Source: Collinsella sp. MSK.8.10
GTDB lineage: Bacteria; Actinomycetota; Coriobacteriia; Coriobacteriales; Coriobacteriaceae
NCBI RefSeq assembly: GCF_019041915.1
Contig: NZ_JAHPYF010000004.1
Span: forward strand, 1-64,000
Length of the DNA stretch: 64,000 nt
Direction of reading: 5' to 3'
The notes under the pieces were generated by a model, which worked only from the letters and a program-made list of their open reading frames with translations, was not told the DNA's origin and searched no databases. Shown piece after piece: positions 24,170 to 32,001 of the stretch (positions within the stretch are counted from its first letter, which is position 1; each line of letters begins with the position of its first letter). A program made the position numbers and the translations under genes.

Positions 24170-25150
24170 GTGGTAAAGATGAAAGATGTGGCCGAGCTTG
24201 CGGGCGTTTCGAGCGCCGCCGTCTCGCGCTACCTCAACGGTGGATATATCTCGGCGGACAAGGCCGAGCGCATTAAGCAGGCAATCGAGTTGACCGGATA
24301 CGTGCGATCCAGCCAGGCTCGCGCGCTGCGCACCGGTTCCACCAAGCTCATCGGCGTCATCGTGCCTAAGATCAACTCGGAATCCGTGAGCCGCATTACC
24401 GCTGGCATTGGCCAGGTGCTCGGTCGCCGTGGCTACCAGATGCTGCTTGCCAACACCGACAATGCGCCCGATCGCGAGCTCGAATACCTCGATTTATTCC
24501 AAAACCATCCGGTTGATGGCATTGTGCTGGTGGCAACCATGATCACCGACGAGCACCGTCGGGCGATTGACTCGTGCCGCGTGCCCATTGTGCTGATCGG
24601 TCAGCATGTCGAGGGCGCGGCGTGTGTCTATCACGACGATTACGAGGCTGCCTTTGAGCTGGGCCGTGCGCTTGCGGGTCGCGTGGACGGCAAGATCGCC
24701 TACATTGGAGTTTCCGAAGAGGACCGCGCGGCCGGTTTCGACCGTCGTCGCGGTTTTGAGGCCGGCTTGCGCGCCGCGGGCGCGGTGCTTGATCCGAGCC
24801 TGATTCGCCAGGGGTCATTTACGCTCGACTCGGGCTATCGCGCTGCGCGCGAACTGCTCTCCGTCGATCCCGATGTTTCGTTTATCGCGTGCGCGACCGA
24901 CACTATGGCGGCCGGCGCCCTGCGCGCTTTTGACGAGCTGCGCGGCGTGGGCGAGGGCGTGCGTCGCGTGAGCGGTTTTGGCGACAACGCGTTTTTGCGC
25001 GCGCTGACGGGCGGCATTCCCACCGTGCATTATGGCTACCTGACCAGTGGCGTCGAGGCGACCAATATGCTGCTCGACGCGCTCGATGGCGAGGAGGGGG
25101 AGAGCGGCCTGCGGACGCTCAAACTTGGACATCAGCTCATGAATGTCTAG
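24170..25150 (+). CDS. LacI-family regulator of the adjacent sucrose genes
   Basis: 326 residues from GTG 24170 (AGGGGTG upstream); ATG 24179, which begins the HTH directly, is possible. N-terminal LacI HTH: MKDVAELAGVSSAAVSRYL, then the hinge helix ARALRTGS. The periplasmic-binding-protein-like core runs from LIGVIVPKINSESVSRI to the end (VSGFGDNAFLRALTGGIPTV). It precedes the PTS and GH32 genes, and twin operators lie between, so it most likely represses them until sucrose or its phosphate arrives. Confidence 0.85.
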   Translation: MVKMKDVAELAGVSSAAVSRYLNGGYISADKAERIKQAIELTGYVRSSQARALRTGSTKLIGVIVPKINSESVSRITAGIGQVLGRRGYQMLLANTDNAPDRELEYLDLFQNHPVDGIVLVATMITDEHRRAIDSCRVPIVLIGQHVEGAACVYHDDYEAAFELGRALAGRVDGKIAYIGVSEEDRAAGFDRRRGFEAGLRAAGAVLDPSLIRQGSFTLDSGYRAARELLSVDPDVSFIACATDTMAAGALRAFDELRGVGEGVRRVSGFGDNAFLRALTGGIPTVHYGYLTSGVEATNMLLDALDGEEGESGLRTLKLGHQLMNV

Positions 25151-25238
25151 TCCTTGGACGCGTCTGCCTGCCTTTGAGTCCCCAGTTTTTGTCTCAAAAC
25201 TACCATTCGCCGGCTTTTTCCTACCGTTCACCCTACTG

Positions 25239-25279
25239 TGAAAACGATTACAGACATATGAAACTGAAAACGATTACAG
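25239..25279 (+). promoter_or_regulatory. Twin LacI-type operators TGAAAACGATTACAG
   Basis: Identical 15-mers at 25239-25253 and 25265-25279, 26 bases apart (about 2.5 helical turns). Each has the central CG and near-dyad typical of LacI/CcpA-type sites. They lie between the regulator and the PTS gene, 56 bases before its start. Confidence 0.75.
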
Positions 25280-25334
25280 TGTAAGTGTCAAAGATGGCCG
25301 GGTGCAGATGCGCCCGTTGGAGGAAAGGGAAGTC

Positions 25335-26735
25335 ATGGACTACCGCAAATCAGCCCAAGAGGTGCTCGACAACATCGGTGGCGCCGGCAACGTTGTTTCG
25401 GCCGCACACTGCGCCACGCGTCTGCGCCTGGTGATTGCCGATAACGCCAAGGTCGACAAGGAAGCCCTCGAGAACGTCGACGGCGCCAAGGGCGTCTTTG
25501 AGGCCCAGGGCCAGCTGCAGATTATTTTTGGCACCGGCACCGTCAACAAGGTCTACGAGGAGTTCATCGCGCTCAGTGGCGTCGAAGCTGCTACCAAGGC
25601 CGAGGTCAAGGAGGCCGCGGCGCAGCAGCAGAACATCTTTATGCGTGCCATTAAGGTGCTCGGCGACGTCTTTGTCCCCATCATCCCCGCCATCGTGGCT
25701 TCGGGCCTGCTGCTGGGCATTATGAGCGCCCTCAACTTTATGGCCTCCAACGGCTTTATCGCGCTCGACACCAATAACTTTATCTATAAGATCGCCGACC
25801 TGGTCTCGGGAACGTCCTTTGGCATTCTGCAGATCCTGATCGGTTACTCCGCCGCTAAGGCCTTTGGCGCCAACCCGTATCTTGGTGCCGTCGTAGGCGG
25901 TGCGTTCATCAACTCCTCGCTGCAGAGCGCCTACACGGTTGCCTCCGAGGGCGTGCAGACCATGGTCACCGTCATTCCCGGCGTCTACAGCTTTGAGTGG
26001 GTCGGTTATCAGGGCCACGTTATCCCCATCGTTATCGCCTGCGCCATTCTGGCCTTCCTCGAGAAGCGCCTGCACAAGATCGTTCCCGAGATGTTCGACC
26101 TCTTTGTGACCCCGCTCGTCTCGGTGTTCGTGACCGTGCTCGTGACGCTCGTTGCCGTCGGCCCCATCTTTGTCTGGGCCGAGAACGCCATCCTCGGTCT
26201 GATCCAGGCCCTGCTGACCCTGCCCTTCGGCATCGGTTCCTTTATCGTCGGCCTGTTCTATGCCCCCACGGTCGTTACCGGTATCCACCAGATGTACACC
26301 GCCATCGACCTGGGCCAGCTCGCCCAGTACGGCGTGACCTATTGGTTGCCCATCGCCAGCGCTGCCAATATCGCCCAGGGTGGCGCCGCGCTCGCTGTTG
26401 CCTTTAAGACCCGCGATGCCAAGATCAAGGGCCTGGCGCTCCCTTCGGCCCTGTCCGCCTTCATGGGCATTACCGAGCCTGCCATCTTTGGTGTGAACCT
26501 TCGCTTCTTTAAGCCCTTCATCGCCGGCTGCATCGGCGGCGGCTGCGGTGCCCTGGTCTGCGCGCTCACCTCGCTTGCTGCTTCCGGCACCGGCGTTACC
26601 GGTATCTTCGGTATCCTGCTGTGCCTGGCCCAGCCCGTGCAGTACGCGATCATGTTTGCGGTCGCCGCGCTGGTTTCCTTTGGCGTCTCGTTTGTCCTGT
26701 ACAAGGACGAGCCCAAGGCTTCCGAGCAGGCCTAA
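25335..26735 (+). CDS. scrA: PTS EIIBC transporter, sucrose type
   Basis: 466 residues from ATG 25335 (GGAGGAAAGGG upstream). The EIIB domain comes first (1-90), with the phosphorylated Cys in HCATRLRL. The EIIC membrane domain follows with about ten helices (AIKVLGDVFVPIIPAIVASG, GITEPAIFGVNL). No EIIA domain is attached, so a separate EIIA-Glc type protein must serve. It takes up and phosphorylates a sugar; sucrose is inferred from the GH32 gene downstream and the LacI regulator upstream. Confidence 0.82.
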   Translation: MDYRKSAQEVLDNIGGAGNVVSAAHCATRLRLVIADNAKVDKEALENVDGAKGVFEAQGQLQIIFGTGTVNKVYEEFIALSGVEAATKAEVKEAAAQQQNIFMRAIKVLGDVFVPIIPAIVASGLLLGIMSALNFMASNGFIALDTNNFIYKIADLVSGTSFGILQILIGYSAAKAFGANPYLGAVVGGAFINSSLQSAYTVASEGVQTMVTVIPGVYSFEWVGYQGHVIPIVIACAILAFLEKRLHKIVPEMFDLFVTPLVSVFVTVLVTLVAVGPIFVWAENAILGLIQALLTLPFGIGSFIVGLFYAPTVVTGIHQMYTAIDLGQLAQYGVTYWLPIASAANIAQGGAALAVAFKTRDAKIKGLALPSALSAFMGITEPAIFGVNLRFFKPFIAGCIGGGCGALVCALTSLAASGTGVTGIFGILLCLAQPVQYAIMFAVAALVSFGVSFVLYKDEPKASEQA

Positions 26736-26753
26736 GAGCTTTTGATTGAGGGG

Positions 26754-26783
26754 TGCCCGCGGGTTGTATGCTCGCGGGCATTT
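26754..26783 (+). terminator. Hairpin between the PTS and GH32 genes
   Basis: TGCCCGCG (26754-26761) and CGCGGGCA (26773-26780) with an 11-base loop and only TTT after. Probably a partial terminator or a 3'-end stabiliser that lowers GH32 expression relative to the transporter. Confidence 0.55.
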
Positions 26784-26841
26784 CCCGTATCTGGTGCCGA
26801 TCTCTGGTGCCTTGTAACTTTCGATCCGTTAGGACTTTGAT

Positions 26842-28383
26842 ATGTCTAATGCACTTGGTCGCGACCTTGCAAAGCTGGTTGCCGCAGTAGACGCCGCCGC
26901 CTCTGAGTGCGGTCATGGCGCGTATGGCCAGCACTTTCATATTATGCCGCCGGCGGGTTGGCTCAACGACCCCAACGGTCTCTGCCAGGTGGGTGGCGTG
27001 TTTCACGCGTACTTCCAGTATGCCCCGTTTGATGTGAACGGTGGCGTAAAGATGTGGGGCCATGCCACAAGCCGCGACCTTATGAACTGGGAATATGTTG
27101 GCGCTCCACTGCTGCCCGACGAGCCGTTCGATTGCCACGGCGTGTATTCGGGCTCCGCGCTTGCCGAGGACGGCCGCATTCGCGTACTGTACACAGGCAA
27201 CGTTAAACTCTCCGATGCAGACGGCACGTACGACTACGTCAATACCGGCCGCCGCGCCGATACTGTTTATGTCGAGAGCGTTGATGGCCTTGCCGGTCGG
27301 GAGTTCAGCCAAAAGCGCGTGGTGCTGGCGTCCGAGGATTATCCCGAGGATTTGACCTGCCACGTGCGTGACCCCAAGGTGTGGCGCGATGATGATGGGC
27401 GTTATCACATGGTGCTGGGCGCGCGTCGTCGAGTTGACGGGCCGCACGTCGAGAGCCGTTTTTGCGCCATGCATGGCGAGGGTGCCGGGCGCGATGTGGG
27501 CGAGATCCTGGTGTATGGCTCGGCCGATATGCTGAGCTGGGAGCTCGAGAGCCGCGTGTCTACGCCCGAGCGTTTTGGCTTTATGTGGGAGTGCCCGGGG
27601 TATCTGGAGATTGAGACGGATGGCGGTGTACCGGCGAAGTGGCTGTCCTTCTCGCCTCAGGGGCTCGAGGGCGGTCGTTGGGACCGCGGCAATGTGTATG
27701 CCGCTGGCTACATGCCTGTAACGGGCGACATCACTGGTGGTGACGGTGCCTATGAGCTGGGCGATTTCCGTCTGTGGGACGCCGGTTTTGACTTCTATGC
27801 TCCGCAGGAGTTCACGGCCGAGGACGGTCGCCATATTCTAATCGGCTGGATGGGCATGCCCGATGAGCCGACCTATGGCAACGCGCCTACCGTGGCGTGC
27901 GGCTGGCAGCACTGCATGACGGTGCCGCGTGAGCTTACAGCCGGTGCCGGCGGCGTAGTGCTGCAGCAGCCGGCGCGCGAGATTGAGCACCATTATGCCT
28001 CGGTGCGTGTGGGGGCGGGCTCGTTGGAGGTTGACGGCGATACCTGCTTTGACGTTGTTGTTGGCGACGTCGACGGCGCATTTACCGCGACCGTTGATGG
28101 CGGGCTGAAGCTGGCGTTTGTGCCCGCCGAGGGCAACCTGCCCTCACGCTTTGAGATGCGATTTATCGATGAGGGTCGCGCTTCTGCCGGCTGCGGTCGT
28201 ACCGTGCGTTGGGAGCCCGTCGACGAGGTTTGTAACGTGCGCATTGTTGGTGATGTCTCGTCGGTCGAGGTGTTTGTGAACGATGGCTCTCTCGTGTTTT
28301 CGACGCGCATCTATCCCGAGGCCTATGGCGTGACCGTTGACGCTCCGGGCGCGAATGTGACCTACCACGCGCTCAACATCTAG
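26842..28383 (+). CDS. scrB: GH32 sucrose-6-phosphate hydrolase
   Basis: 513 residues, the usual size. The three GH32 motifs are present: WLNDPNG with the Asp nucleophile, RDP in HVRDPKVW, and EC in WECPGYLE with the acid/base Glu. The five-blade propeller is followed by a C-terminal beta sandwich. Cytoplasmic (no signal peptide). It splits the phosphorylated sucrose delivered by the PTS into glucose-6-phosphate and fructose. AGGA lies before the ATG. Confidence 0.88.
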   Translation: MSNALGRDLAKLVAAVDAAASECGHGAYGQHFHIMPPAGWLNDPNGLCQVGGVFHAYFQYAPFDVNGGVKMWGHATSRDLMNWEYVGAPLLPDEPFDCHGVYSGSALAEDGRIRVLYTGNVKLSDADGTYDYVNTGRRADTVYVESVDGLAGREFSQKRVVLASEDYPEDLTCHVRDPKVWRDDDGRYHMVLGARRRVDGPHVESRFCAMHGEGAGRDVGEILVYGSADMLSWELESRVSTPERFGFMWECPGYLEIETDGGVPAKWLSFSPQGLEGGRWDRGNVYAAGYMPVTGDITGGDGAYELGDFRLWDAGFDFYAPQEFTAEDGRHILIGWMGMPDEPTYGNAPTVACGWQHCMTVPRELTAGAGGVVLQQPAREIEHHYASVRVGAGSLEVDGDTCFDVVVGDVDGAFTATVDGGLKLAFVPAEGNLPSRFEMRFIDEGRASAGCGRTVRWEPVDEVCNVRIVGDVSSVEVFVNDGSLVFSTRIYPEAYGVTVDAPGANVTYHALNI

Positions 28384-28421
28384 GCGATTCGTCGCATATC
28401 GGCGCTATACTGCAGCCGTTG

Positions 28422-28457
28422 CCCACGATGCGGGAAACATCCGCATCGTGGGTTTTT
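28422..28457 (+). terminator. Rho-independent terminator of the sucrose genes
   Basis: CCCACGATGCGG (28422-28433) and CCGCATCGTGGG (28441-28452), a perfect 12-bp stem, loop GAAACAT, then TTTTT. Confidence 0.9.
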
Positions 28458-28479
28458 GCTTATGAAGGGACGGTGCCAC

Positions 28480-29469
28480 GTGGATGTGCAACAGCTAGAA
28501 GAGGCCTGGGCTGCAAGGGCCGGCGCGCGTGAGGCGCGTCTTGTTGCGGCCCTGCATGTGCCGGCAGGGCTGTCGCAGCTGGGGATTGTGCGTCCCGGTG
28601 ACCGCCTGGTGGCCTTTGCGGACGACTTTGTCGATGCGTTTGCGAGCGGCTTTGATTGCTGCGATGTCGCGCTGGTGGGCTCGTCGTCCGCCGAGGCGTT
28701 TGCCGCTGCGTCCGAGGGCTTTGATGCTTCGTTTGATGCCGAGGGGCCGCACCTGTGGTGGTTCGTCAACTCCATCGGCGGGTTTGGTCTGCGTGTGCCC
28801 GATCTGCGTGCGCTGGGTCGGGCGGCGCGTGAGGCCCATGCGCTGCTGGTTGTTGACAACACCGTGGCGTCGGCTTTTGGCTGCGATCCGCTGCGGCTGG
28901 GTGCCGTGCTGTCGCTCGAGGCGCTCGACCGCGTGTGCGCCGGCAAGGCTCCGCGCAAGTTGGTTGCAGTATCGGTCGCGCGCTCGCAGCTCAAGCGCCA
29001 TCGTGTGGATGCTGCTGCCGAGTGCGCGCATGCCCTGCTTGAGGGCTGTGGCTTGGCCAAGCTTGATATGCCTGCTGACGAGGCCGGTGTGCTGGAGCGC
29101 GGGCTGGACTCGCTCGATGTCCGCATGCAGGCGCATTTCGATCGCGCCCGTGCGCTGGCCGAGTATCTGGCCGCCAACGAGATGGTGCGCAACGTACGCT
29201 ATCCCGGGCTGAGCTCGCATCCCGACCATGCTGTTGCAACGGGAATCCTCGAGCACGGCTTTGGCCCGGCAGTTGAATTTGATCTTATCGAGCGTAGTGC
29301 GGGCGAGCTGTTCGATGCTTTGTCCGGGGAGTTTCGCACATCGCCCGCCGGCGGCGCAACGACGCGCCTTTCGGCTCCACGCGGCAAGCAGGGGAGCACC
29401 GTCCGCCTCTTCGCCGGCACCGACGACCCCTTGATCGTGGCCGCCACCCTGGACAACGCCCTCCGATGA
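28480..29469 (+). CDS. Trans-sulfuration-type PLP-fold protein lacking the catalytic lysine
   Basis: 329 residues from GTG 28480; GAAGGGA lies 9 bases before it, and earlier starts fall in the terminator of the upstream gene. The fold of the Cys/Met-metabolism enzymes is clear: LLVVDNTVAS, VRNVRYPGLSSHPDH and a final STVRLFAGTDDPLIVAATLDNAL. Counting without gaps from the VVDNT motif, the position of the PLP-binding Lys (S-x-T-K-Y) is filled by Arg151 (EALDR), and the S-x-T-K signature is absent. The protein is also shorter than the 380-400 residues of active members. It is probably a pseudoenzyme or a much altered relative; the partner or role is unknown. Confidence 0.6.
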   Translation: MDVQQLEEAWAARAGAREARLVAALHVPAGLSQLGIVRPGDRLVAFADDFVDAFASGFDCCDVALVGSSSAEAFAAASEGFDASFDAEGPHLWWFVNSIGGFGLRVPDLRALGRAAREAHALLVVDNTVASAFGCDPLRLGAVLSLEALDRVCAGKAPRKLVAVSVARSQLKRHRVDAAAECAHALLEGCGLAKLDMPADEAGVLERGLDSLDVRMQAHFDRARALAEYLAANEMVRNVRYPGLSSHPDHAVATGILEHGFGPAVEFDLIERSAGELFDALSGEFRTSPAGGATTRLSAPRGKQGSTVRLFAGTDDPLIVAATLDNALR

Positions 29470-29542
29470 TTTTTCTGGGACGGGGATTAAAAAATCATTA
29501 GGTACACAATGATTTTTTAATCCCCGTCCCAGAAAAATCATC
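29465..29542. terminator. Perfect 35-bp inverted repeat, bidirectional terminator
   Basis: Arms 29465-29499 and 29508-29542 are exact complements with loop AGGTACAC. The stem has a GGGACGGGG core and AT-rich ends, giving T-runs in both directions between two convergent genes. Far longer than an ordinary terminator; it overlaps the stop of the PLP-fold gene. Confidence 0.8.
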
Positions 29543-29581
29543 TATGGTGGCGACCGGCTAAAAAGCCCCGTCTCAAATAGG

Positions 29582-29926
29582 CTACTCTTTGATGCTGGCG
29601 ATGAGGTCGTTGGCTTTGGTGGCAATGACGTTGTTGATGTCGGCCTGCAGTTCCTCGTAGACCGCTATGGCTCGCTCGCCGGCGGGGGTGAGCGTGGATC
29701 CGCGGGCGCCGTCGCGCTCGATGAGCTTGCAGCCCAGCTGGCCTTCGGCCTCGTTTACAATGCGCCAGGCCTTGGAATACGCCATGCCCATGCTCTTGGC
29801 GGCGCGGTTGAGCGAGTGCTCGCGGGCGATACCCTGCAGCAGCAAGACACAGCCGTGTCCAAACACGCCCGGCAGATCTTTGTCGAACGCTTGAATGACC
29901 AACTTTGCCGTCGTCTTGTACTCCAT
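29582..29926 (-). CDS. ModE/LysR-like winged-helix regulator
   Basis: 114 residues from ATG 29926 (GTG 29935 is possible). A single winged-helix domain: GVFGHGCVLLLQGIAREHSL, NRAAKSMGMAYSKAWRIVNE and KLIERDGARGSTLTPAGE. This is the N-terminal ModE type without the molybdate-binding C-terminal domains. Such stand-alone proteins often sit by molybdenum or formate genes, none of which are here. Target unknown. Confidence 0.75.
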   Translation of the reverse strand: MEYKTTAKLVIQAFDKDLPGVFGHGCVLLLQGIAREHSLNRAAKSMGMAYSKAWRIVNEAEGQLGCKLIERDGARGSTLTPAGERAIAVYEELQADINNVIATKANDLIASIKE

Positions 29927-30119
29927 GTGCTCCACGTCTTCCCGCTAAAGTGTTTGCTGGGCAAACGCAAAGCCTGCGTCAAACCCTCGTGTGCTCTTCT
30001 TAAATCATGCATTGTAGCAGTCAAAGTGCGTTAAGATACTTCCCCAGTATTGGGCGCCCAAGGTTGGGCTGGGTCCTACGAGGCCTGCAGCCGACCGGTC
30101 GCATGGAAAAAGGAGAAAC

Positions 30120-31631
30120 ATGGCTACGTTCTTTCCCGGTGAGTCCCACACGTTTTCGGAGTATCTGCTGGTCCCTGGTTACTCGTCCTCGCAGTGCATC
30201 CCCAACAACGTCTCTCTTAAGACGCCGCTGACCCGCTTTAAGCGCGGTGAGAAGCCGGCAATCACCCTGAACATCCCCATGGTTTCCGCCATCATGCAGT
30301 CCGTTTCGGGCGTCGACATGGGTGTCGCGCTCGCTACCGAGGGTGGCCTGTCCTTCATTTACGGTTCCCAGAGCGCCGAGTCCGAGGCCGCTATGGTCAA
30401 GGCCGTCAAGGATCACAAGGCCGGCTTCGTTCAGTCCGATTCCACGCTGACCCCCGACATGACCATGGAGCAGGTCATCGAGCTCAAGGAGAAGACCGGT
30501 CATTCCACCATGCCGGTCACTGACGACGGCACTCCCAAGGGTAAGCTCCTGGGTATCGTCACCAGCCGTGACTATCGCCCCAGTCGCGATGACCACCAGA
30601 CGAAGGTCTCCGAGTTCATGACCCCGCGTGAGCAGCTCATCGTGGGTGACAAGAACATCAGCCTCAAGGTTGCCAACGACGTCATCTGGGACAACAAGCT
30701 CAACGCCCTGCCCATCGTTGACGACAACGATCACCTCATGGGCATTGTCTTCCGCAAGGACTACGACAGCCACAAGACCAACCCCAACGAGCTGCTCGAT
30801 AACGACAAGCGCTACATGGTTGGTGCCGGTATCAACACCCGCGACTATGCCGAGCGCGTGCCGCTGCTCATCGAGGCCGGTGCCGATGTCCTGTGCATCG
30901 ACTCTTCCGAGGGCTTCAGCGAGTGGCAGAAGCGCACCATCGAGTGGATCCGCGCCAACTACGGCGAGGACGTCAAGGTCGGTGCCGGCAACGTCGTCGA
31001 CGCCGAGGGCTTCCGCTTCCTTGCCGACTGCGGTGCCGACTTCATCAAGGTCGGTATCGGCGGCGGTTCCATCTGCATCACCCGCGAGACCAAGGGCATC
31101 GGCCGTGGCCAGGCCACCGCGCTGATCGATGTCTGCCGCGCTCGCGACGAGTACTACGAGGAGACCGGCGTCTACGTGCCCGTGTGCTCCGACGGCGGTA
31201 TCGTCTACGACTACCACATGACGCTCGCCCTGGCCATGGGTGCAGACTTTATGATGCTGGGTCGTTACTTCGCCCGCTTTGACGAGAGCCCGACCGAGCG
31301 CGTCAACGTGAACGGTCAGTACATGAAGGAGTACTGGGGCGAGGGTTCTGCGCGTGCCCGCAACTGGCAGCGCTACGACCTGGGCGGCGCCGCGAAGCTC
31401 AGCTTCGTCGAGGGCGTCGACTCCTACGTTCCCTACGCCGGTTCCCTCAAGGACGGCGTGGGCGGCACGCTCTACAAGGTCAAGTCAACGATGTGCAACT
31501 GCGGCGCCCTCTCGATCCCCGAGCTCCAGGAAAAGGCACGCCTAACGCTGGTCAGCTCGACCTCGATCGTCGAAGGCGGCGCCCACGACGTAGTCGTCAA
31601 GGACTCCCAGCAAAGCGTCAGCTATCGCTAA
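30120..31631 (+). CDS. guaB: IMP dehydrogenase
   Basis: 503 residues; AAGGAG before the ATG. (beta/alpha)8 barrel interrupted by two CBS domains (about 95-225: [14 protein letters not shown] and [17 protein letters not shown]). The catalytic loop [18 protein letters not shown] carries the Cys that attacks IMP. The C-terminal flap and [18 protein letters not shown] are present. It makes XMP, the committed step to GTP. The leader has nested stems (CCCAG...CTGGG around TTGGGCGCCCAA, near 30042-30072); no purine riboswitch signature is visible. Confidence 0.93.
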   Translation: MATFFPGESHTFSEYLLVPGYSSSQCIPNNVSLKTPLTRFKRGEKPAITLNIPMVSAIMQSVSGVDMGVALATEGGLSFIYGSQSAESEAAMVKAVKDHKAGFVQSDSTLTPDMTMEQVIELKEKTGHSTMPVTDDGTPKGKLLGIVTSRDYRPSRDDHQTKVSEFMTPREQLIVGDKNISLKVANDVIWDNKLNALPIVDDNDHLMGIVFRKDYDSHKTNPNELLDNDKRYMVGAGINTRDYAERVPLLIEAGADVLCIDSSEGFSEWQKRTIEWIRANYGEDVKVGAGNVVDAEGFRFLADCGADFIKVGIGGGSICITRETKGIGRGQATALIDVCRARDEYYEETGVYVPVCSDGGIVYDYHMTLALAMGADFMMLGRYFARFDESPTERVNVNGQYMKEYWGEGSARARNWQRYDLGGAAKLSFVEGVDSYVPYAGSLKDGVGGTLYKVKSTMCNCGALSIPELQEKARLTLVSSTSIVEGGAHDVVVKDSQQSVSYR

Positions 31632-31655
31632 GCGGCTTTCCCAAGCACCGCACCT

Positions 31656-31711
31656 TGCCGTTCAAACCGTCGCTCGCGTACCAAAGTACGCGTCGCTCCT
31701 CTTTCACGGCA
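31656..31711 (+). repeat. 56-bp stem-loop repeat, copy 2 (partner at 23996-24052)
   Basis: TGCCGT...ACGGCA outer stem, inner GCGTAC/GTACGC. It lies 25 bases after guaB and could serve as its transcript end, although no T-run follows. Confidence 0.65.
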
Positions 31712-31790
31712 ATCTGCGGCACTTGGAAAACTCGATCATGCTTGGGCGGGTAACAATTAGCGGTTGATTCACAACCACGTTATTTAGATA

Positions 31791-31825
31791 AAGCGAGATG
31801 CCCGCAAGTCGCAGGCATCTCGCTT
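31791..31825 (+). terminator. Strong stem, probable terminator between guaB and leuS
   Basis: AAGCGAGATGCC (31791-31802) and GGCATCTCGCTT (31814-31825), a perfect 12-bp stem with an 11-base loop. The following bases GTCGTATTT are only weakly T-rich. Confidence 0.6.
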
Positions 31826-31855
31826 GTCGTATTTGCTATCATCAGTCAAGTTAAC

Positions 31856-31986
31856 CTTAGGGTCGGTCGGCTTGGCTTTGTTCGCTACAAGTTTCGCACG
31901 CAAAGAAGAGCACTTAATGTGCTCTTCGTCTTGCGCAGGACTGTCCGCAGTAGCGAATAAAGCTAAGCCGACCGACCCCAGCTAAG
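31856..31986 (+). promoter_or_regulatory. Long structured leader hairpin in front of leuS
   Basis: Arms of 29 bases (31860-31888 and 31950-31978) pair completely, with two G-U pairs. CTTAG (31856-31860) can add a flanking stem with CTAAG (31982-31986). Inside is a second perfect stem GAAGAGCAC/GTGCTCTTC with loop TTAAT (31905-31927). The structure ends right before AAAGGAG of leuS, so it could control translation or transcript stability. The T-box core (TGGNACCGCG) is absent. Confidence 0.65.
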
Positions 31987-32001
31987 ATTAAAGGAGCTGA
32001 T

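Noticed and set aside
30030..30119. Purine riboswitch before guaB
   Set aside because: Nested stems exist, but the three-way junction and conserved loop bases of purine riboswitches are not seen.
31826..32001. T-box riboswitch before leuS
   Set aside because: No TGGNACCGCG core and no specifier-type stem; the fold is a simple nested hairpin.
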